DNA from: Pyronema omphalodes
Taxonomy: Eukaryota > Ascomycota > Pezizomycetes > Pezizales > Pyronemataceae
Direction: 5' to 3'
Length of the DNA stretch: 64,000 bases
Assembly: GCA_024516155.1 (NCBI GenBank)
Contig: JAJJXM010000007.1
Span: 930,001-994,000, forward strand
How positions within the stretch are numbered: position 1 is the first letter of the stretch; every line of letters starts with the position of its first letter. The notes beneath the pieces are model-generated. The model was not told where the DNA came from, did no database searches, and saw nothing but the letters and a program-made list of their open reading frames with translations. The translations under genes were made by a program, and so were the position numbers. This document shows, one piece after another, positions 25,490-37,605 of the stretch.

Positions 25490-26482
25490 TGGCTGCAGGG
25501 ACAGTAGTCCTTACTTGGCGTCCGGGTTTGATTTTTATCATCATTATTCTTTGAGCGAGGCGTTACCTTTACTAGCGTATTTGGAGTTCTTTGCTTAACC
25601 TGTTTATTGTTGTTTCTTGCTTTTACTTCTGTTTTTTTGGGGCTATTTTTTTGTTTTTATTCTTTTGCGATATAAGCGGCGTTTTGGACACGGTAACATC
25701 GGCTGGTATGGTATGGTTAGGGAAAATTTTCTATTCTCAAATGTATATATTGACTTTTAACTTTAAAATGTATGGGATTTCATGAATCCTGACGGTCTGG
25801 GGCTTGACCCTAAATTTTTGAGGAGCTTATGTATAGGTTTTACCGAGTAATCAGTGAAGACGATCGAGTGTAAATTAACCCGGCAAATCAAACAGGGACT
25901 CAAATGATGTCCCACATGGTACCTGACAGGTGCAAATCCCTTATATTTGGATCTTCCGGCAAGGCGACGGGCATTACGTTTAGCTATGAAATATGGTAAA
26001 TTTTAAGCTTAAATCCACCTCCCCGGCGTTCCGAAGCTTGTTCATCTCCCGTTCATCTCATTGCTTGGGGTAGAGTACATTAGTTTCCATACCATTACGA
26101 TAGCTCGAAACTATCGTAGAAGCACATCATTAGTCCACGATTCCCAACGACGTAGGGATTGTTCTAGAGTATGGAATAGGTGGCTAGCTCATTTCCACAT
26201 CATAAGAACCACTGCAGGTCTCACCTTCCTCCGGAGCTAAATTATCTGCGAACCTAAACGTCTCGGAAATCGGAACTTCGACAACAACGGATGCTTCAAG
26301 CTTTGGAATATGTATCTACCCGTATCCCACTCGTCATGACACGGCTCGAGTTTCCCCGGTAACTGCAAGGGAGCTTTGTCCAGGGTATTTCCCGTCCGGC
26401 ATATCTAAATCCGATCTTCAGTCGTACACACGAATTTTTTTCTTCTGCATTTAGACACCTGATCTTCAGCTCCCCTTAGGCG
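25490..26482. other. Intergenic between two transporter genes
   Basis: About 1 kb holding the permease 3' end and the MFS promoter. A short palindrome ACGATAG...CTATCGT lies near 26097-26117. No gene supported. Confidence 0.55.
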
Positions 26483-28351
26483 ATGGTAAAAGAGTTAACA
26501 ATGTCAACACCTGCAACAAAATCCCCCGGCCTGCCATCTAAACAACTCAGCATATCAACCTCACTCCATGAACCATCATCATCATCATCACCACCATCAA
26601 CAGCCCGAGATATGACATACCCAAACACAAACACAAACCGACCCGGCATCCTATCAACTTCAGAAGTCGACAGTACCTATGCCCAAAAAGCATCCGCAAT
26701 CAACAAAGCAATTCAAGAGATTGGTATGGGAAGATACCAATGGGGTTTATTTTTTACCTGTGGATTTGGATGGTTTATGGACAGCGTATGTTTCGACATC
26801 CCAATTCATCGATTCGGCCGAGATTTGGGATTAGTAATATGTATCTCAATGGAAACTGATTAGGTGATGATAATAGTTATGGCAATCGATTCCGGGAATT
26901 ATTTTACCAGTTGTAGTTTCTGAGCTTAGACCGGGGAGAATCGAGTATTTGGCTTTGGCGCAGAATTGTAGGTTCTCTATTCTCGAAGGGTTAGAGGATA
27001 TGCTAATTATAATGGTGGACAGTGGGACTGGCGATAGGGTCGTTGGGTTGGGGGTTGACAGCGGATGTCGTGGGGAGGAGGTGGGCTTTTAATCTAACGC
27101 TCCTGCTCACGGGGTTGTTTGGATTAGTCGGAGGAGCTCCGACAACATTTGCGGGACTTGCAGTGATGGTAGCCCTCTGGAGTTTGGGAGTGGGAGGGAA
27201 TATTCCAGTTGATTCGGCGGTGTTATTGGAGTTTTTGCCGGGGAGTCATCAGTGGTTACTAAGTGCTATGAATATTTGGTGGTGTATTGGTCAGATCTGT
27301 AAGTATCATTTCCGTGATTTCCTTTTCTATAAGTATAAAATAAGTCAGCTGATCATAATCCCAAAGTTGGAACGGGAATGGCTTGGGTGTTGTTTGTCGG
27401 CCATACTTGCATGGGAACTGGAGAGACTGAATGTACGCCAAAGAAGAATCAAGGATGGAGATATCTCTTGTTCTTTATGGGCGGTTTAACTCTGATGTTA
27501 TTCCTTATCCGCTTCTTCCTTTTCTCTCTCCACGAATCCCCGAAATTTCTCATGGGCCAAGGAAATGACGAAGCAGCCGCCATCTCAGTTCAAAAGCTCG
27601 CCTCCGACAACCGAGTATCCACCAATTTCACCGCTGCTGACCTCTCCGCCATCTCTGGTACCACGGAAAAGCCCCACAAAACGGCTCATATACGTTCCCT
27701 CTTCTGCACTCCCAAGTTGATCCGGAGCAGCCTAATAATTGCACTGATGTGGTTCCTAACCGGCCTTGGGTTCCCATTGTACAACGCCTTCCTACCTTAT
27801 TTCCTTTCCAGGATGCGGGCGGGAACACAGAAGGGATATTCAGACTCGATGCGGGACTATATGATTATTCTAGTGTGTAACATCCCGGGAGTCTTTTTGG
27901 GGACAGTGGCGATTGAGATTCCTAGTCTGGGAAGACGGGGTGTTATGAGTTTAGGGGCTATTATGACGGGAGCGTTTTTGATTGCTGGGACGACAGCGAA
28001 GACTCAAGGAGCGCTGTTGGCGTGGAACTGTGCATATGCTGTAGCAGGGACTATGATGGCGGGGACTATGTATGGTGAGCAAATATCTTTAAACATCCAT
28101 TGACATAAGAGAGATGAAGCTGACTAGATATAGCGTATACTCCAGAGGTATTTCCGACAAAAGACAGAGGAACTGGAAGTGGGTTGGCTATGGCTGCAAA
28201 TAGACTCGGGGGGATTGTTGCACCGGTGGTGGCTATGTATGCGAATTTGGACACGCCAGTACCAGTGTATGTTTCGGGCGCGATGTTTTTGGTCGCAGGA
28301 GTAGTGATGTGGGCACTGCCGTTTGAGGGTCGGGGAAAGACGAGTTTGTAG
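26483..28351 (+). CDS. MFS transporter (sugar/organic-ion porter type)
   Basis: Five exons: 26483..26785, 26877..26967, 27023..27298, 27367..28074 and 28134..28351, giving 531 residues. About twelve membrane segments are expected. After a Ser/Thr/Pro-rich cytosolic N-terminus comes IGMGRYQWGLFFTCGFGWFMDS, then the MFS motif A as GLTADVVGRRWAF and a mid-protein LHESPKFL resembling the PESPR motif. The C-terminal half has YTPEVFPTKDRGTGSG, typical of SV2-like and related porters. The substrate cannot be told. Introns are 55-91 bp, GT..AG, all in frame; exon 2 is reached by an AATAG acceptor at 26876. Confidence 0.85.
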
Positions 28352-28942
28352 GGCTGAGGATTGCGGAAAGGATGGTGGAGGGATCCATGTTGTTGCGCAT
28401 TATTTTTGTTGCGCACGGTGTGGGTACAGAGGCGGTCACGCTATAGAATGACGTATTGAAAATGTAAATTCCGCAGCGGTAAACCACGTGATACGATCAA
28501 ACTCAGATTGATGGCAGCGTATTTTTATTTCCTCGTTTAGTTCTCAATAATCCACACTAGTGAGCAGGACGACACTATGTGCTCAATGTACCTGCAGCAA
28601 TATTTGGGTAATTCTAGTACATCCGGAGTCCATGTGGGGAATCCATCAATTGTTCTATGGTTCTGGTCACAGCCCGAATCTCGCCGCCAGTTATCTCATT
28701 GGGGTTCCTAGCGTTAAGTTGCTATGGCGCCTCACAGGTCATTCCGCACGCCATCAAGTTCTTCACCACCGATCACCCGTGCACTTTCTACGTCATAATC
28801 ATATCCCAACAAGCCCGATTTCGCTTCGCAAAACTCGCCTGGTGCACATATTAGAAAACAGCTGATATATTCCCCTAATCGCAATACCTGCCCTTCCTAC
28901 CCCAACTGATCTTCCTCAATAGCCCTAGCTTTACGCGTACTC
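28352..28942. other. Intergenic
   Basis: Space between the stop codons of two convergent genes. No gene supported. Confidence 0.5.
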
Positions 28943-29597
28943 TTATATGCCCTCTTCGTTATCATCAAATTGGACGCTACGAGGCCTGGTAGGTGTAGCC
29001 CAATCCTGAACATCAATCGTCAAAGAGTCCATATCTAAATCCGTGTCTGCACCACGAGTAACTCTGTTATGGTTACAATTTGCCAAGAGCCATTTGATGT
29101 CAGCCTCGCATGGTACCCTGAGAACATACCAAGGCTCGTTGATTTTATTCTTGAGCTGAACTAGAGAGAGGTTAAAATATAAACTATCTAGACAGGTAAT
29201 GCAGATAATTCGAACATACTGTGGACGGATCGCAACTGGCCGTTGGGGAGGGAGATCTGGAACTCGACAGAGTATTCCCCGTACCCTGGGATTGGCTTCC
29301 TACCGGCCATCTGGCAGAACTGTTGATGGGATGTGACGATATCTGAAGTAACGCCGATGGCACCGGTGTTGTAGCAGAAGGATGCTAGGTAAGAGATTGC
29401 GATTTCTGGCCTTTCCAACGAAGCAGTGTAGTGAACTGCTGTGATTCTCTTGAGGATAAAAATAGCCAATTATGAGGTGCATACGCAAGGGATAAGATTC
29501 GGGCTTTATTTACCAAGAATAATGTAGATATTGTCTACCTGCAATAAAAGTAACTGCTCAAGTCGTCCGATTCGAAACTCCAAGCTCTCGCGCTTCC
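28943..29597 (-). CDS. Orphan multi-exon protein, 5' end unresolved
   Basis: At least three exons: 29597..29514, 29438..29220 and 29160..28943, coding about 173 residues with no stop and consistent phase. The first begins after a TTTCAG acceptor; I could not place the start exon. The product starts with a coiled-coil-like segment (KRESLEFRIGRLEQLLLL), passes through SLERPEIAISYLASFCYN, and ends in an acidic tail. I do not recognise a family. The internal splice sites and clean terminal stop argue for a real gene. It is convergent with the MFS gene. Confidence 0.5.
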
Positions 29598-31168
29598 CTG
29601 AAACTCAAGACTTTAATTAAAAACTGATTGCCCTAGGTCATGATACATCACTCGGTACTCTCTGTCAAGGTAATGGAACCTTAAGCCATTGTACGTTAAT
29701 TATCGATTTTTCCTGGTTTTAGAGACTCCGCTATGTTTTTAAATTTCTGAATGACATAACTAGGGTGAATATTAGGCACAAAAACGTGGGGTTCCGCTGC
29801 GTGCTTGATTCTCAGCACTCAAGCCACAGAAGAATAACCAAGCTATTTCTTGCCATAACTATCAATGGAGCTAAACTTGTGATCTTCAATTGATTTCTAT
29901 GAGTTTCCTGCGTGTGGGCTTTCATGGACTTTCTGTATTGCTTTGCTATTCATCATCTAAAACCTTTTTGTATCCTTCTAGCTGTGATTCTCCATCGCTT
30001 TGTTTTCACCAATGTCGAATCCAATGCACGCTCATAACGTTCTGTCATAACCCCCCGCTTATAGATGGGCCATGTAGCATCTTATGTGCAGGAACCGTCT
30101 GCTGCGACGTGTCGAAGATAACTAAGTTTCTAGAATAAAGATTTTGTAGTGCTTGTTATCCCTAAAGTGTCCTGAAAAGAGAGAGGCTAGTATTGCAAAA
30201 CGGAATCACGTCATCGCGGTGCTAGCACAATCAGCAGGTAAATGTTCATGAAATCCCTTTCCCGTAGCCCAAGACTCACAATAGTCGTACTTACCGCCTC
30301 AACAAATCAAACCTACCCCACTGCCACCGTAACCGGTTTTTGGATCCTGTAAGAATACGGCAGGATAGCTCCCGCAGCACAACGTCCATTGCCTTGAACG
30401 ACAGCTGGCCTTTCAGTTATTGAAGCACGCCAGAAGATGCCTCTTTAAACATAACTATAATCCTTCTCGACTACCGTACAAAGCTCTATATCCACGCGTC
30501 TATGGCTGATTCTACCGGCATAGGTACTTGTGCGAATGCTGGGATTGCAGGGGGGCCAGTAGCGGGAATGGCGCTAGTATAGATGTTGTGTGGGTGCCGT
30601 TTTGGAGGAAGAAGACGGTAGAACCAAATGCTGAGCAGGAGCAGACAGGCTAAGAATAAAGACCACCGTTTTATACTCCTACGTCGGATGCGAAGTAAGA
30701 GCAGGGGTCTCGGTATGAGTAGGTTGTGTCAAAGCAGCTGCTGGGGATGATGGCGGGGCTGGACCCGACGGCGACGGTGGTTGGGCACCCTCGAGTAGCA
30801 TAGGTACAATATACGTGGGTGGGTAAGTAGACATAATGGGGTTGTCAAATTTTTGGGTTTGGTGGAGCAAGGAGGATGGATAGTGATGGAGTCGTGAAGT
30901 CAAGTTGATAGTTGTAGGGTAGGGTTGACGTGCATGATACCGCGGGTGTTCCTGCAGGAGTTGGCGATGAGAAGCCGGGGTGCTCTATATAAATTGATGA
31001 TTAGTATTTAACTGCAGTCTCGCGTCTTTGAAGTACTTTTCCATGCGGACTGACGAGCTTTCAAGCTCGGCTGAAGGCGGACCATGTGATGCTAGTAATC
31101 CGTATGTCGTCATCCGAAAGTCTCATAATTCTCCAAGCGAGACTTGGAAAACTTCCTTTCACAACACA
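29598..31168. other. Mostly intergenic
   Basis: Apart from the interrupted minus-strand frame at 30486-30834, nothing is supported. It includes the promoter of the PP2C gene and probably a start exon of the preceding orphan. Confidence 0.45.
30486..30834 (-). pseudogene. Possible frameshifted single-pass membrane protein gene
   Basis: From ATG 30834 a Pro-rich frame (MSTYPPTYIVPMLLEGAQPP) runs to a stop at about 30679. The next frame continues directly with a basic patch RIRRRSIKRW, a hydrophobic segment LFLACLLLLSIWFY and a Pro/Ala-rich tail to a stop at 30486. Together they look like one short type II-like membrane protein broken by one frame change. A real frameshift, a sequencing error or an unseen small intron could explain it. 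Confidence 0.3.
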
Positions 31169-32390
31169 ATGCCTCATTTCATTCCACGATTCTTTTCTCG
31201 CGCCCTGCCCAGCGCACGTAACTTTTCTACCACACGAAATGCCGCTGCTATGAAATATCATATTGCCTGTGCCTACAGTCCTAAAGGCACCACTTACCAC
31301 CCTGAACGTGACCTCTGGACTTTGACCGCGGATACGCCTCTCCCGTTCCCACACCGAGATGTACTCCGATCCGATGCTGGACAGGACGCATTCTTTGTCT
31401 CGAGGCCTACTTGTGCCCCAGGCTCAGTTGCTGTCGGGATTGTAAGTCTCAGGCTCGTTACGCAACTTGGAGGTCTCAGCTAATCTTTCCAGGCGGACGG
31501 TAAATAGACTTCTCACAAAGAGTAGCCGGAGAGTTGCTAAATAACGATAAAGGTGTAACTAGATTCGGCGGCTTCGATTTCGATTCCACACTCTTCTCGC
31601 AAGGTCTCTGTGCCCGCATGGCAGAAGCAGACCCAGTGTCCAGCGCCGTGGAAATTATCTCCATCGGGTTCGACAAGCTGAAAATGTCTGGCAATATCTT
31701 TGGTGGCAGCACAGCATGTGTTGCCTTGTTTGACCGCGAGGGAAATGTTTCTACCGCGAAGTAAGGATCACCACTGTCTATTTTGCTTGGGTTCAAACAC
31801 TGACACGTGATTTTTTATAGCCTCGGCGATTCCGGTCTCGTGATCCTACGTGCTGGTAAGGGAGCTTACCAGACCAAGACTCAGAGAATGGTATGTCCTG
31901 TTCTGTGATTAAACCAAGCCTGAGCTGATGGAGTACTTAGATTGGCGGAGCAGCCCAACTCGCGATACCCCCGTTGGAACTCGAGAAAGAAATGATCAGC
32001 GACCTCCCAGGTACAGCATATCTCGATGAACATAAGATCCAACATGGAGACGTTGTACTTCTTGCTACCGATGGGCTATGGGATAACCTTAAGCGTCTCA
32101 AAGATGCCAACACTGAGGATCCGGGATCCGTGATCGATATGGTTACTGAGGCTATGGTTGGATGTGGGGCTTGGGTTAAGAATGCGCATGCTGGACGTGA
32201 GTCGGTTAGCGTCTATCCTGGGCTTGAGCATATGATTGCTACGAAAACGGATGGAATTGAGAGCTGTGTCGCAAAGACGGTCTTGGAGAAGGTGAAGGTA
32301 GCGAGTGACAGGCCTGAGGGAAAGAAGGATGATATCACCGTTATGGTGGTATTTGCGACAGCTGAAGGTGGAGAGAGAGATATGACGTAG
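31169..32390 (+). CDS. ptc7: PP2C-type Ser/Thr phosphatase, Ptc7-like, mitochondrial
   Basis: Five exons: 31169..31441, 31493..31499, 31553..31760, 31821..31890 and 31941..32390, giving 335 residues. Yeast Ptc7 is a metal-dependent phosphatase of mitochondria affecting coenzyme Q synthesis. The N-terminus MPHFIPRFFSRALPSARNF is Arg/Ser/Phe-rich like a matrix presequence. Family motifs: DAGQDAFFVS, ADG (Asp93, on the 7-nt exon), GGSTACVALFD, GDSG (Asp166), LLATDGLWDN (Asp230) and KKDDIT (Asp316-Asp317). The usual ADGVGGW reads ADGVTRF here, with equal spacing to the next block FSQGLC. All junctions are GT..AG and in frame. Upstream frame without ATG was not used. Confidence 0.82.
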
Positions 32391-32740
32391 GAGTTAGGTT
32401 GATATTTGATGATCATGTTGTGGCAAGTGATGTGGCTAGTGCGCTGTCCCGCACTGCCGCGGCGATCGACAACGGATAGCCGCAGTCCATGTCTCATGCA
32501 GGGAGCCTGTCAGCTTTTTAAGATTAATCTAAAGTTCATACCCAAATTCGCAAGGATATTCCTGTGATACCTCCTAACTTCCCCGTGTTTTCATGGTTCA
32601 GATAAGGTAAATTCGTGATCACCAACGTCAGCAATTTTCCTCATGATGTATATGGTATTTTATTACAAGTAAAATTCCCTATTCCAGTGTACAATACACA
32701 CTTTACAAAATACCTTACTTATAAACAGAATCAAAAATAT
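32391..32740. other. Intergenic, convergent ends
   Basis: 350 bp between the stops of the PP2C gene and the minus-strand membrane protein gene; nothing else seen. Confidence 0.6.
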
Positions 32741-33680
32741 TCATACAGCGTCGGCTCCCCTTCTAATCGGGGTACTTGGAAAACTCGCAGACATATACGG
32801 ACTTCCAACCCCGGCAGACTCAGCTCTCCTTGCCAGTGGCAACTTCATAGATATAGGACTTTCGGCCCTCGGCGTCCGACGTCCCAAAGACAGACTCCCC
32901 AAACTTCCCAATATCGGACTCTCCGGAAAGAGATCAGGTCGTGTAGCGCGATTAAGTGCCGCTTCCGCTGCCGTGATGGACGCACCAAAACTCCCGCTTC
33001 TGGCGCTGCTCGGTGGTTTTGGAAATCTCAAACCACGACCGGTGCTTAGTGTACTTCGAATACTCCGGACTTCGGAGACCGAAAAAGCGTCGTCTTCATC
33101 CGGTATCGGTGGAATTTTTATGGGAGCCAGGTTTGGTCGCTTTGAATGGAAACTTGCAGCAGGCGGTCGCAAAATCAATGTTGGTGTTGCCCTGGGATTA
33201 TGTGAATTTGGCGTCGGAGTTCTTCGGCTTGATGTCGGAGTAGCCCTATGGCCCAGTTTAGGGGTAACTCGGCTCGATACCGGCGTAGGAGTGGATCTCG
33301 AATCCGGTATAACGGTTGGTCTAGTTGACTCAGTTGAGTTTAATAATACGCCATCGCCATCGACGATTGACGCGGCTTTTTTCAGGTACTGTCGGCGTCG
33401 GCGGATTCCGCAGTACAGTAAAATCATAATCAGAAACAAAAATGCAACGATGCCGATAACAATCAACACAGTTATTCCGGGCTTGAACTCGAATGAAGGA
33501 GTGACATTTGGGGTTTGTGTTGGTAATGTTGTATAAACGAATGTCGGTGGAGCTGGCGAATTATCGAGAACAAGCTCCGTGGGGGCTGCGAATATTGCGC
33601 TTGTTTTCTATTCTCATTTGTTAAATCTTAGTCCCAGCAAAGCGAAGGAAAATACGCACAGATGCTGATGTCTCGGTCAT
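32741..33680 (-). CDS. Single-pass membrane protein with Ser/Thr/Pro-rich tail
   Basis: Two exons proposed: 33680..33660 and 33607..32741, giving 295 residues. The large exon is well supported; the 21-nt start exon is inferred from a GTGCGT donor, a CTAAG branch site and matching phase. A Thr/Pro-rich ectodomain of about 50 residues precedes a membrane segment (about 52-73, ITVLIVIGIVAFLFLIMILL) and a basic stop-transfer RRRRQYLKK. The cytosolic tail is rich in TPTP, SPI and Arg-Ser patches, suited to phosphorylation. The plan resembles fungal surface sensors of the Mid2/WSC kind, but no ectodomain signature is present, so function is unassigned. Confidence 0.6.
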
Positions 33681-35440
33681 CGCTCTTAAGAGGCCGTCAG
33701 GGCATTGCGACAAGCCGCCGCCGTATCAACAGCGAGGGGTTCCGGGCGGTTTTTACGTCGCGAAATCCAGTATTTCTGCCTATTTATATAATCTGCATAG
33801 GGGTAATATTTAGCTCCATAGAATCGTATAGTAGGCCTGGTAATCGAATGACTGCCAAATTATGACTATTCGAGTGCGAGAAGATGATATTCCCACATAT
33901 GCAAGGGACATTGGATGTGGATGGTGGCAAATATGGCATTAGAGGTTTGTACGGGCTATTATGGATAAACATCTTGCATCGTATCAACTAGTCTCGACAT
34001 CAGGACAGTAGATCTACAAGGATGGGCCCTCGATACTTATGCAGAGGTCATTTTAAATAAAAAGACTGACCCCGATCAATCTGGCTAGAAGGACGTACTA
34101 GGTAGAATTTATTCTATTTTTCCTATGCGTAAGTTGAGAAGGTCGCTCTCCGGTTCCCCGGGATATGGTGCATCATATTCGCGATGTTAATATCTCAATT
34201 ATCCTGAAGTAATTCCCATCCACTGAGATTAAACCGATATTCGATGCTACGTAACCTTCAATACCGCAATTTCCATTAAGAAGGCACCTCAAGTCTACTA
34301 CTGATGCATAAATTACAAATAGATACTCTCCTACTTCAAAATGCAGGTTTTCCAGTCCGGTAGTCGCATAAAATCATCGTTGATGCAAGCTATAGGAGTA
34401 ACTGATCCACACGACCAAGACAAATTAGTTCTACCTTCTATTTCTGCGCACGCTCACCGGACCCCACAGTACTTTTAAGTGAATGTTAGAGAAATGTTAG
34501 CCAGGGACCCCCAGTCGGACCCTCAGTAAGCTTGCGAAGTCCTGCGAAACTAACAGACCTTAGTATTACCTAGGATTGTGAGCCACGTGGGAAATCGCGT
34601 GTCCGCTTCTTGTTCTTCGAATGTTTTCCAGGCAGAGCTAAATATGTCATCTTTGTACCCACTGGACGCCCAATGGGGGCTGCTGCTGGCTTCATCTTTA
34701 GGCTGTGGAAGTAATGGGTGATATTGACCGCCAAACAATTTTTACAAATCAATTCAGTGGTCTGAGAGTGAGCAATAGACAGATGTAGCAGCGGTGATAG
34801 AGCCTCAAGGAATTAAGATTTCTCTGGCGCTATTCAATATATCAATGAAGATTTGGAGAAATTGGAAGTGGTAATACACGGAGATTTGCGTACGATGTCG
34901 TAAAATTGAGGGCGAGGAGACGGAATTCGGCGGGCCATTACGCATCCAGGCTTTCATCTGACATCACTCACACGAAGACGGCTCACGATACTGGTAATCT
35001 GTCAGTTGGTGTTGATGTCGACATAAAATCTCCATAGTTATTATCTTGTTAAGAATATCACCAATAAAGCCAATTAAGCAATTTGGGATAATAATATTTG
35101 GTAGGTATTCATCGACTGACTGAATAATCTCTCTGCTTTCTAAACGTTCGGACTCCTTTTCGATAGGTGTAGGCTACGAAAGGCCGCTTACAAAAGTTCC
35201 ATAGTGAGACCATTGTACAAGATAGAACTGTATAGCTAGACATTCAAGGAGTGAAAGTAATAAATAACAATGGCAGATTTGGTAGAATGTGGAGCTCCAA
35301 TCATTGATGATATTTTCTCATCGATGGTGTTTCATTGATGTGAGAGTCACAGCCATTGAAATGATTTGGTTACGTATTCTGTCTAATGGTATTCTGTACA
35401 TAATGGTTTATCCCATTTCCCATCGTATCATATCAGCCAT
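33681..35440. other. Intergenic
   Basis: About 1.76 kb with no supported gene. Short frames near 34550-34750 have no recognisable product. A longer 5' end of the preceding membrane-protein gene is possible at the left edge. Confidence 0.5.
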
Positions 35441-36239
35441 CTACCACTTCTCCTTCGCATTTCTGATATCAATCTCCCAAGTAAAGCATCTCTTAGGCTG
35501 AGTGTGCAACCACCAATAAGAATCCGCAATAGCCTCGGGAGAAATCCTATCCTCCAACGGTATGTTCTTTAAACCCGGATGGTCCCTGCTGTTCGGGATA
35601 TCAATCGGCCCGTCGATAATTGCGTGTGCAACGTGCACCCCTTGTGGTGCGAATTCCTTTGCGAGTGACTGACTGAGAGCACGCATTGCCCACTTCGGCG
35701 TCGCAAATGCAGCCGAATTCGCATTCGCTTTAACGCTTGCCGTTGCACCCGTAAAAATCAAAGATGGACAATAATCCGATGGCTCGTCGGCTGCATGCTT
35801 TAGCAAAAGCGGTAGCGAATGGTGAGAAAATAGGTACGCCCCACTGTTTTCATTAATTAGCTAATAGAAACAAATGGGGTAATGGCGGTAATTACGTCAC
35901 AACATCGTTGGCACTTTTCCAGTCTTCGAGGGATAGCTGTAAGAAAGGCTTTATCGTTCTACCAGAAACGTTGAAGATTGCTGCCGCGAGAGATGAGGAT
36001 GGGTAAAGCTGGGTAATCTTTCGAAAGGCGTTCGAAATGCTATCAGGATCCGTAACGTCGGTAGAAATTCCGACACCATCACCACCCTGAGACTTGATGG
36101 AATTGAGAACGCCGTCAAGTGTTGATTGTGAACGAGCAAGAAGCGCGACTGTGTAGGATTTTGCGAAGCGGTGTGCAACGGATGAACCAGTACCAGTTCC
36201 GACACCAGCGATGATGGCAAGCGGTTTAGTAGCGGACAT
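35441..36239 (-). CDS. Short-chain dehydrogenase/reductase (SDR)
   Basis: Two exons: 36239..35896 and 35843..35441, giving 248 residues, a usual size for classical SDRs. A Rossmann fold begins with a Gly-rich dinucleotide site AGVGTGTGSSVA, then the TDVTDPDS acidic turn and NVSG where NNAG is usual. The active-site region reads FTGATASVKANANSAAFATPK: the general Tyr-x-x-x-Lys is Phe-x-x-x-Lys. I believe related bacterial SDRs with the same FAxxK pattern exist, so this may be a family trait. Substrate unknown. The intron is 52 bp, with a GTAATT donor and a CTAAT branch site. Confidence 0.85.
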
Positions 36240-37134
36240 TGTGGATAACGACGTTACCTCAGAATAGAAGGGCCTTGTTCTAAAACAATTATGGAATCCA
36301 AAACCGAGCGCAGGCGAATGTTTTAAGCTCAGAATTCGGAGTTTTGATTTCTAATGCCTTCGGCGTCATCCACGTCCAGCCGGTGACGTGATGACCCGCG
36401 TATCACTAATGTGCTTATGGTTAGACATTGGCAGCAGAGTTATGGGCATGTGGTTTAGCACTGATCGCAAGATAAGATGGATTTGTGTATTAGATAATCA
36501 ACGTCCAGGGGAAAGTGACACGCCCGTTGGACTCCGGAACACGCCGCTTTATGCAACGCGACCATCTCAACCTTCACAATATTATCAACGATTGTGCAAC
36601 TTTTAAAGAATTGATCATTATCATTTATCAGACCCCTAATGTAATATGATAAAATATTTGGCGGTGCTTTAGGTTTCTAACTCGCTTGGGCAGTTGCAGC
36701 TTAATGAGATCGTACCGACATCAGGAATTATACGAAGTTACTGCAGTGCATATGTTGTGTTTGCTGATGCGGTTTTAACAACAAAATTTTGTGCAGCACA
36801 AACCGATCTCACGATCAATGTTACAATAATTTACGAAAGTTTCCGCTAATGCAAAAATACGAGGCTACGGGCCCAAGGGAATGGATCGGCTGTGAAAGAG
36901 GCGAATACCAAGTATGCCGCCCTGAATCTAGCATAAAGTGATATATCATGTTTTGTAGACGCGGATAGAAGCTTCTGCAGGGTTATGTCTCAACAGGTGT
37001 TAGCAATCTTCACCAGCTTAAGCCTCCTATACAAATCTCAAGATATAAAGTGGCTGCCCATTCAAATTTTCTAATACTTCATGAGCCAGAATCTTTTTCT
37101 CCAGTACCGTACATAAAACCACAAAATCGCCATC
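36240..37134. other. Intergenic
   Basis: About 0.9 kb between the divergent SDR and Pro-rich orphan genes. No other gene supported. Confidence 0.55.
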
Positions 37135-37605
37135 ATGAGCTACATACGACCTCTTGAGACAATGGAGCCACCGACTCCCACATGGCTACTAGGACCTCCA
37201 AATAACCCATACGAATGGCAACAAGGGCCCATTCCCACATTACCACCGATATCTATTCCTATGATTAGCGGCGACGAAGATAGAGACCTACCGTTATTGC
37301 ATCCACCCCGTGCTTCAGGCCCTCCAGCTCAGGATACTTTTATCACAATGAAACAGTTTCAAGATCGCGAACAGAATCTCCGAGATCTTGGTCTGCTGAG
37401 GAACCCTGGAGAGTTAATTGATGAGCCTGATACAGCTAAATTACGGCAAGCTGTCAAAAGGTGGGAACGGCGTTACCGCCCTCAATACAACAGCCTGTCC
37501 AGTGGCCAAGGTCACTCGCGAGCTCAGGAACGGATAGCAGAATTGATAATCCATGCAGTAAGAAGTTACAATGAAGTGTTGATAATCTGGGAAGGGCGGG
37601 GGTGA
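37135..37605 (+). CDS. Pro-rich orphan protein
   Basis: A single-exon frame of 156 residues. The first 65 residues are Pro-rich and disordered in character (PPTPTWLLGPPNNPYEW). The second half is charged and helical, with many Arg, Gln and Glu (DREQNLRDLGLL, KRWERRYRPQYN, RAQERIAELIIHAVRSYNEVLI). No signal peptide, membrane segment or known domain is seen. Codon use is ordinary and the ATG context (CATCATGAGC) is acceptable. Unknown function. Confidence 0.5.
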   Translation: MSYIRPLETMEPPTPTWLLGPPNNPYEWQQGPIPTLPPISIPMISGDEDRDLPLLHPPRASGPPAQDTFITMKQFQDREQNLRDLGLLRNPGELIDEPDTAKLRQAVKRWERRYRPQYNSLSSGQGHSRAQERIAELIIHAVRSYNEVLIIWEGRG

